The position numbers and the translations under genes are program-made. From positions 1-15,726 of the forward strand of contig JASHZK010000383.1 of the NCBI GenBank assembly GCA_030042575.1: a DNA stretch of 15,726 nucleotides. Direction: 5' to 3'. The stretch is from Acidimicrobiales bacterium (lineage in GTDB: Bacteria; Actinomycetota; Acidimicrobiia; Acidimicrobiales; UBA8190). This document shows, piece by piece, positions 12,888 to 15,726 of this stretch (positions are counted from its first letter, which is position 1; each line of letters starts with the position of its first letter). Below the pieces are notes generated by a model that had not been told where the DNA came from, searched no databases, and was given only the letters and a program-made list of their open reading frames with translations.

Positions 12888-14306
12888 ATGACGTTGTGGG
12901 AGGGCCGCTTGGGCCCTAGCGCCGACGAGGTCAGGGCCTACACGGTGAGCCTGCCCTTCGACCGGCGCCTGGCCGTAGACGACCTGGCCGGATCGCGGGC
13001 GCATGTGCGGGGGTTGGGCCGCGCCGGCATCCTGCCCGAGCCCGAGGTCTCCATCCTGATCGCTGCCCTGGAGCGGGTCGAGGTGGAGATCCGGGGCGGC
13101 TCCTTCGAGTTCCGACTCGAGGACGAGGACATCCATACCGCCGTGGAGCGACGGGTCACCGAGATCGCCGGCGACGTGGGAGCCAAGCTCCATACCGGCC
13201 GCAGCCGTAACGACCAGGTGGCCACCGACCTGCGCCTCTACACCCGGCGGGAGCTGGTGGGGGCGGCGGGCCGCGTCGTCGGTCTCCAGGAGGTGCTCCA
13301 GCGAAGGGCCGTCGAGGCGGGCGATGCCTACTTGCCCGGCTATACCCACTTGCAACGGGCCCAGCCGGTGCTGTTGGCCCACCACCTGCTGGCACACGGC
13401 TGGGCCTTTGCCCGCGACGTCGACCGGCTGCTGCAGAGCGTGGTCCGGCTCGACGTCTCTCCGCTCGGCGCCGGGGCGCTGGCCGGGTCCTCACTTCCCA
13501 TCGATCCCGATTGGGTCGCCGAGCAGCTGCACTTCGGCGCTCGATTCGAGAATTCCCTCGATGCCGTGTCCGACCGTGACTTCGTGGCCGAAGCGCTCTT
13601 CGATCTGGCCTTGTTGGCCGTCCACCTTTCGCGCCTGGGCGAGGAGCTCGTGCTCTGGTCGAGCGACGAGTTCGGCTTCGTGACTCTGGCCGACGCCTAC
13701 GCCACCGGGAGCTCCATGCTCCCGCAGAAGAAGAACCCCGATGTCGCCGAACTGGCTCGTGGCAAGTCGGGGCGCCTGGTCGGGCACCTGGCCGGGTTGC
13801 TGGCCACGCTGAAAGGGCTGCCCCTGGCCTACAACCGTGACCTCCAGGAGGACAAGGAGCCGCTCTTCGATGCCGTGGACCAGGTCACTTCGGGCTTGAC
13901 GGCGGTCGCAGGCCTGGTGGAGACCTGCCACTTCGACATGGACCGGATGCGGGCCGCGGCAGACGGGCCCGAGGTTGCCGCCGTGGACCTGGCCGAGTGG
14001 CTGGTGGAGCGAGGAGTGCCGTTCCGGCAGGCGCACGCCGTGGTGGGATCGCTGGTGCGCGATTCGGTCGAGCGGGGCGTCCCCCTGGCCGAGCTGGTCC
14101 AGGCTCATCCCTCGCTGGGGTCCGAGGCGCTCGAGCTCCTCGAGCCCGGGGTGGCGGTGACCCGGCGGACCTCACCCGGCGGGGCCGGGCCGGTGCCGGT
14201 GGCCGAGCAGATGACCCGCTTCGCCCACCGTCTCGAGATCGACCGGGAGCGGCTGGAGAGTGCCATCGGCGCCATCGGGAAGATCGAGCCCTCTCCCGGG
14301 AAGTGA
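12888..14306 (+). CDS. argH: Argininosuccinate lyase
   Basis: ArgH splits argininosuccinate into arginine and fumarate, the last step. The 472-residue product belongs to the fumarase/aspartase superfamily. It starts MTLWEGRLG and shows SLPFDRRLAVDDLAGSRAH, the LEDEDIHTAVERRVTE and KLHTGRSRNDQVATDLRL substrate loops, and the GYTHLQRAQPVLLAHHLLAH histidine region. The signature GSSMLPQKKNPD lies at 274-285 and contains the catalytic serine. The C-terminus is a normal GPVPVAEQ tail. ATG 12888 matches the family start and leaves a 22-base gap after argG with only a weak GAGAAAG site. GTG 12840 would add 16 residues (starting at VLGERLFGEVDE) and overlap argG. Confidence 0.95.
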   Translation: MTLWEGRLGPSADEVRAYTVSLPFDRRLAVDDLAGSRAHVRGLGRAGILPEPEVSILIAALERVEVEIRGGSFEFRLEDEDIHTAVERRVTEIAGDVGAKLHTGRSRNDQVATDLRLYTRRELVGAAGRVVGLQEVLQRRAVEAGDAYLPGYTHLQRAQPVLLAHHLLAHGWAFARDVDRLLQSVVRLDVSPLGAGALAGSSLPIDPDWVAEQLHFGARFENSLDAVSDRDFVAEALFDLALLAVHLSRLGEELVLWSSDEFGFVTLADAYATGSSMLPQKKNPDVAELARGKSGRLVGHLAGLLATLKGLPLAYNRDLQEDKEPLFDAVDQVTSGLTAVAGLVETCHFDMDRMRAAADGPEVAAVDLAEWLVERGVPFRQAHAVVGSLVRDSVERGVPLAELVQAHPSLGSEALELLEPGVAVTRRTSPGGAGPVPVAEQMTRFAHRLEIDRERLESAIGAIGKIEPSPGK

Positions 14307-15040
14307 CCGCCTCTTCCGCCTCTTCCGCCTCGGCGGCCACGACGGCCTCGGCGGCTTCTTCCCGCCGCCGGGCGTTGCCCCGACGGTTCTACGCCGGCGA
14401 CGCCTTGGAAGTCGCCCCCCTGTTGCTCAACAAGGTCCTGGTCCGGGGGCGGCGAGCCGGGCGCATCATCGAGGTCGAGGCCTACCGGGGTCCCGAGGAC
14501 CCGGCCTCCCACGCCTATCGGGGCCCCACCAGGCGAAACGCCACCATGTTCGGGCCGCCCGGCCGGCTGTACGTCTACTTCACCTACGGCATGCACTGGT
14601 GCGCCAACGCCGTGTGCGGGCCCGAAGGCGAGGCCCAGGCGGTGCTGTTGCGTGCGCTCGCGCCTCTGTCCGGCCTGGAGGAGATGCGCCACAGCCGGGT
14701 GGCGGGCCGCTCCGGTCGGTCGGGGAGCCCTGGGAACGTGCCACCGGACCGCCTGCTGGCCAGCGGTCCCGCCCGCCTGTGCCAGGCCTTCGCCATCACC
14801 GGATCGGACGACGGCGCCGACCTGGTGAGAGGTGACGGCGGACTGCGAGTGGTCGACGACGGGGTCCCGCCTCCGGCCCGCCCCGGGGTGTCGGGCCGCA
14901 TCGGCGTGACCGCCGCCGCCGAGGTGCCCTGGCGCTTCTTCGTCCTGGGCGAGCGCCACGTGTCGAGGGCCCCGAGCGCCCGCAGCGGCCGGCCGGCCAC
15001 GGCCAGCCGCCGCCGCTCCCCGACCGAAAGGCGCCGTTGA
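14303..15040 (+). CDS. 3-methyladenine DNA glycosylase (AAG/MPG family)
   Basis: This base-excision repair enzyme removes alkylated purines such as 3-methyladenine and hypoxanthine from DNA. The 245-residue product has an Ala/Ser-rich head (2-20, no predicted fold), then FYAGDALEVAPLLLNKVLV and IIEVEAYRGPEDPASHAYRG. There E59 matches the catalytic glutamate and Y61 the intercalating tyrosine region of human AAG. It then has RRNATMFGPPGRLYVYFTYGMHWCANAV, LLRALAP and LASGPARLCQAF. The C-terminal tail (SARSGRPATASRRRSPTERRR) is basic and disordered-looking. GTG 14303 is chosen because it overlaps the argH stop as GTGA, implying translation from the arginine operon mRNA. Related actinobacterial loci often place this gene near argH and tyrS, but tyrS is not here. 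Confidence 0.92.
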   Translation: MTASSASSASAATTASAASSRRRALPRRFYAGDALEVAPLLLNKVLVRGRRAGRIIEVEAYRGPEDPASHAYRGPTRRNATMFGPPGRLYVYFTYGMHWCANAVCGPEGEAQAVLLRALAPLSGLEEMRHSRVAGRSGRSGSPGNVPPDRLLASGPARLCQAFAITGSDDGADLVRGDGGLRVVDDGVPPPARPGVSGRIGVTAAAEVPWRFFVLGERHVSRAPSARSGRPATASRRRSPTERRR

Positions 15041-15066
15041 CGCCCGGGAGTACGAGTGGATAGCAT
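15037..15066 (+). promoter_or_regulatory. Predicted rRNA operon promoter
   Basis: TTGACG (15037-15042) and TAGCAT (15061-15066) with an 18-bp spacer resemble mycobacterial rrn promoters as I recall them (TTGACT and TAGACT with 18 bp). The -35 box overlaps the TGA stop of the glycosylase gene. Transcription would start near 15073, giving a leader of about 295 nt before 16S rRNA. I found no stronger alternative in the leader. Confidence 0.6.
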
Positions 15067-15368
15067 GATCAGTCCCCCGTGTCCGGGTGATCGGGCCGTG
15101 GGGAACCTGGCACCTCCGCTTCTCCTCGGGGAGGCGTGTGCCGCGTCGTTCCTTGAAAACGGAATAGTGAGAGCCAAAAGCCAGTGCGGGCGGCCGGTTG
15201 GTCGCGCTTTCGAGCGCGTCGTCCGGCCGAACCACAATGAAGTAACGCACTGTCACGGACAACAACCGTGCTGTGCCAGTCGGCAAGGGCCCGCCAGGCC
15301 CGAGCCGGCTCTCCAGATCGCCGCTGTCGGTGGCCGCGACCTTCGGGTCCGGTGGCCGGGCGTTGATC
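15067..15368 (+). other. rRNA leader with antitermination-like and processing stems
   Basis: No protein gene is supported in this stretch. It holds GATCA/TGATC arms (15067-15071 and 15088-15092) enclosing CCC/GGG, then CCTTGAAAACGGAATAGTGA (15151-15170), an A-rich line of the kind seen in actinobacterial rrn leaders and spacers and possibly an antitermination or processing signal. Next comes a long hairpin with CGGCCGG/CCGGCCG outer arms (15191-15197 and 15223-15229) and a CGCGCT-TTCG-AGCGCG core (15203-15218). Smaller stems follow: CACGG/CCGTG (15254-15270) and GGGCC/GGCCC (15287-15301). Stems near 15330-15360 may pair with sequence beyond the 16S 3' end for RNase III processing, which is not visible. 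Confidence 0.55.

Positions 15369-15726
<358 letters not shown>

Noticed and set aside
11222..12889. Minus-strand open frame of 555 codons opposite argR and argG
   Set aside because: Composition is that of a codon-position shadow, and it spans two well-supported plus-strand genes.
15209..15237. Second rrn promoter TTCGAG-17-CACAAT in the leader
   Set aside because: Weak match at both boxes, and the -35 would lie inside a perfect hairpin.

Overview
The window is GC-rich and densely packed. It reads as a chromosomal housekeeping region of a high-GC actinobacterium. The partial 16S rRNA gene at the right end and the gene order (rpmI-rplT-rRNA methyltransferase-pheS-pheT, then argCJBDFRGH) fit Actinobacteria, and the 16S text looks most like Acidimicrobiia. 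That class-level placement is from memory, not from an alignment.

Left block (1-4902, + strand): the end of ribosomal protein L35, L20, a SpoU/TrmH-family RNA methyltransferase, and both subunits of phenylalanyl-tRNA synthetase. This is translation machinery in one probable operon. The methyltransferase seems to start at a CTG codon inside a CTGA overlap with rplT.

Middle gap (4903-5732): this is the least ordinary part. It holds (a) a structured element with a 16-base match to the complement of the 16S rRNA 3' tail, a distal arm that copies that tail and can pair back on it, and a possible 14-codon ORF; (b) a second hairpin and a very strong UUCG-capped stem at a convergent gene end; (c) a small acidic protein of unknown function on the minus strand; and (d) two divergent promoters. 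Each of these promoters sits so close to its start codon that leaderless transcripts are predicted. The argC promoter overlaps a 21-bp palindrome that fits an ArgR operator (ARG box).

Right block (5733-14306, + strand): a complete arginine biosynthesis operon, argC-argJ-argB-argD-argF-argR-argG-argH, with its own repressor gene inside it. Every junction from argC to argR is a 4-base stop/start overlap, which implies tight translational coupling. The presence of argJ means a cyclic acetyl pathway, with acetyl groups recycled from acetylornithine to glutamate. ArgB and ArgF carry what look like extra short segments, and argG begins with a 12-bp tandem repeat.

Far right (14303-15726): a 3-methyladenine DNA glycosylase gene is coupled to argH by another GTGA overlap. 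A mycobacterial-rrn-like promoter overlaps its stop codon, followed by a structured leader of about 300 nt and the first ~358 nt of 16S rRNA, which runs off the window. I saw no CRISPR array, insertion sequence, phage gene or tRNA.
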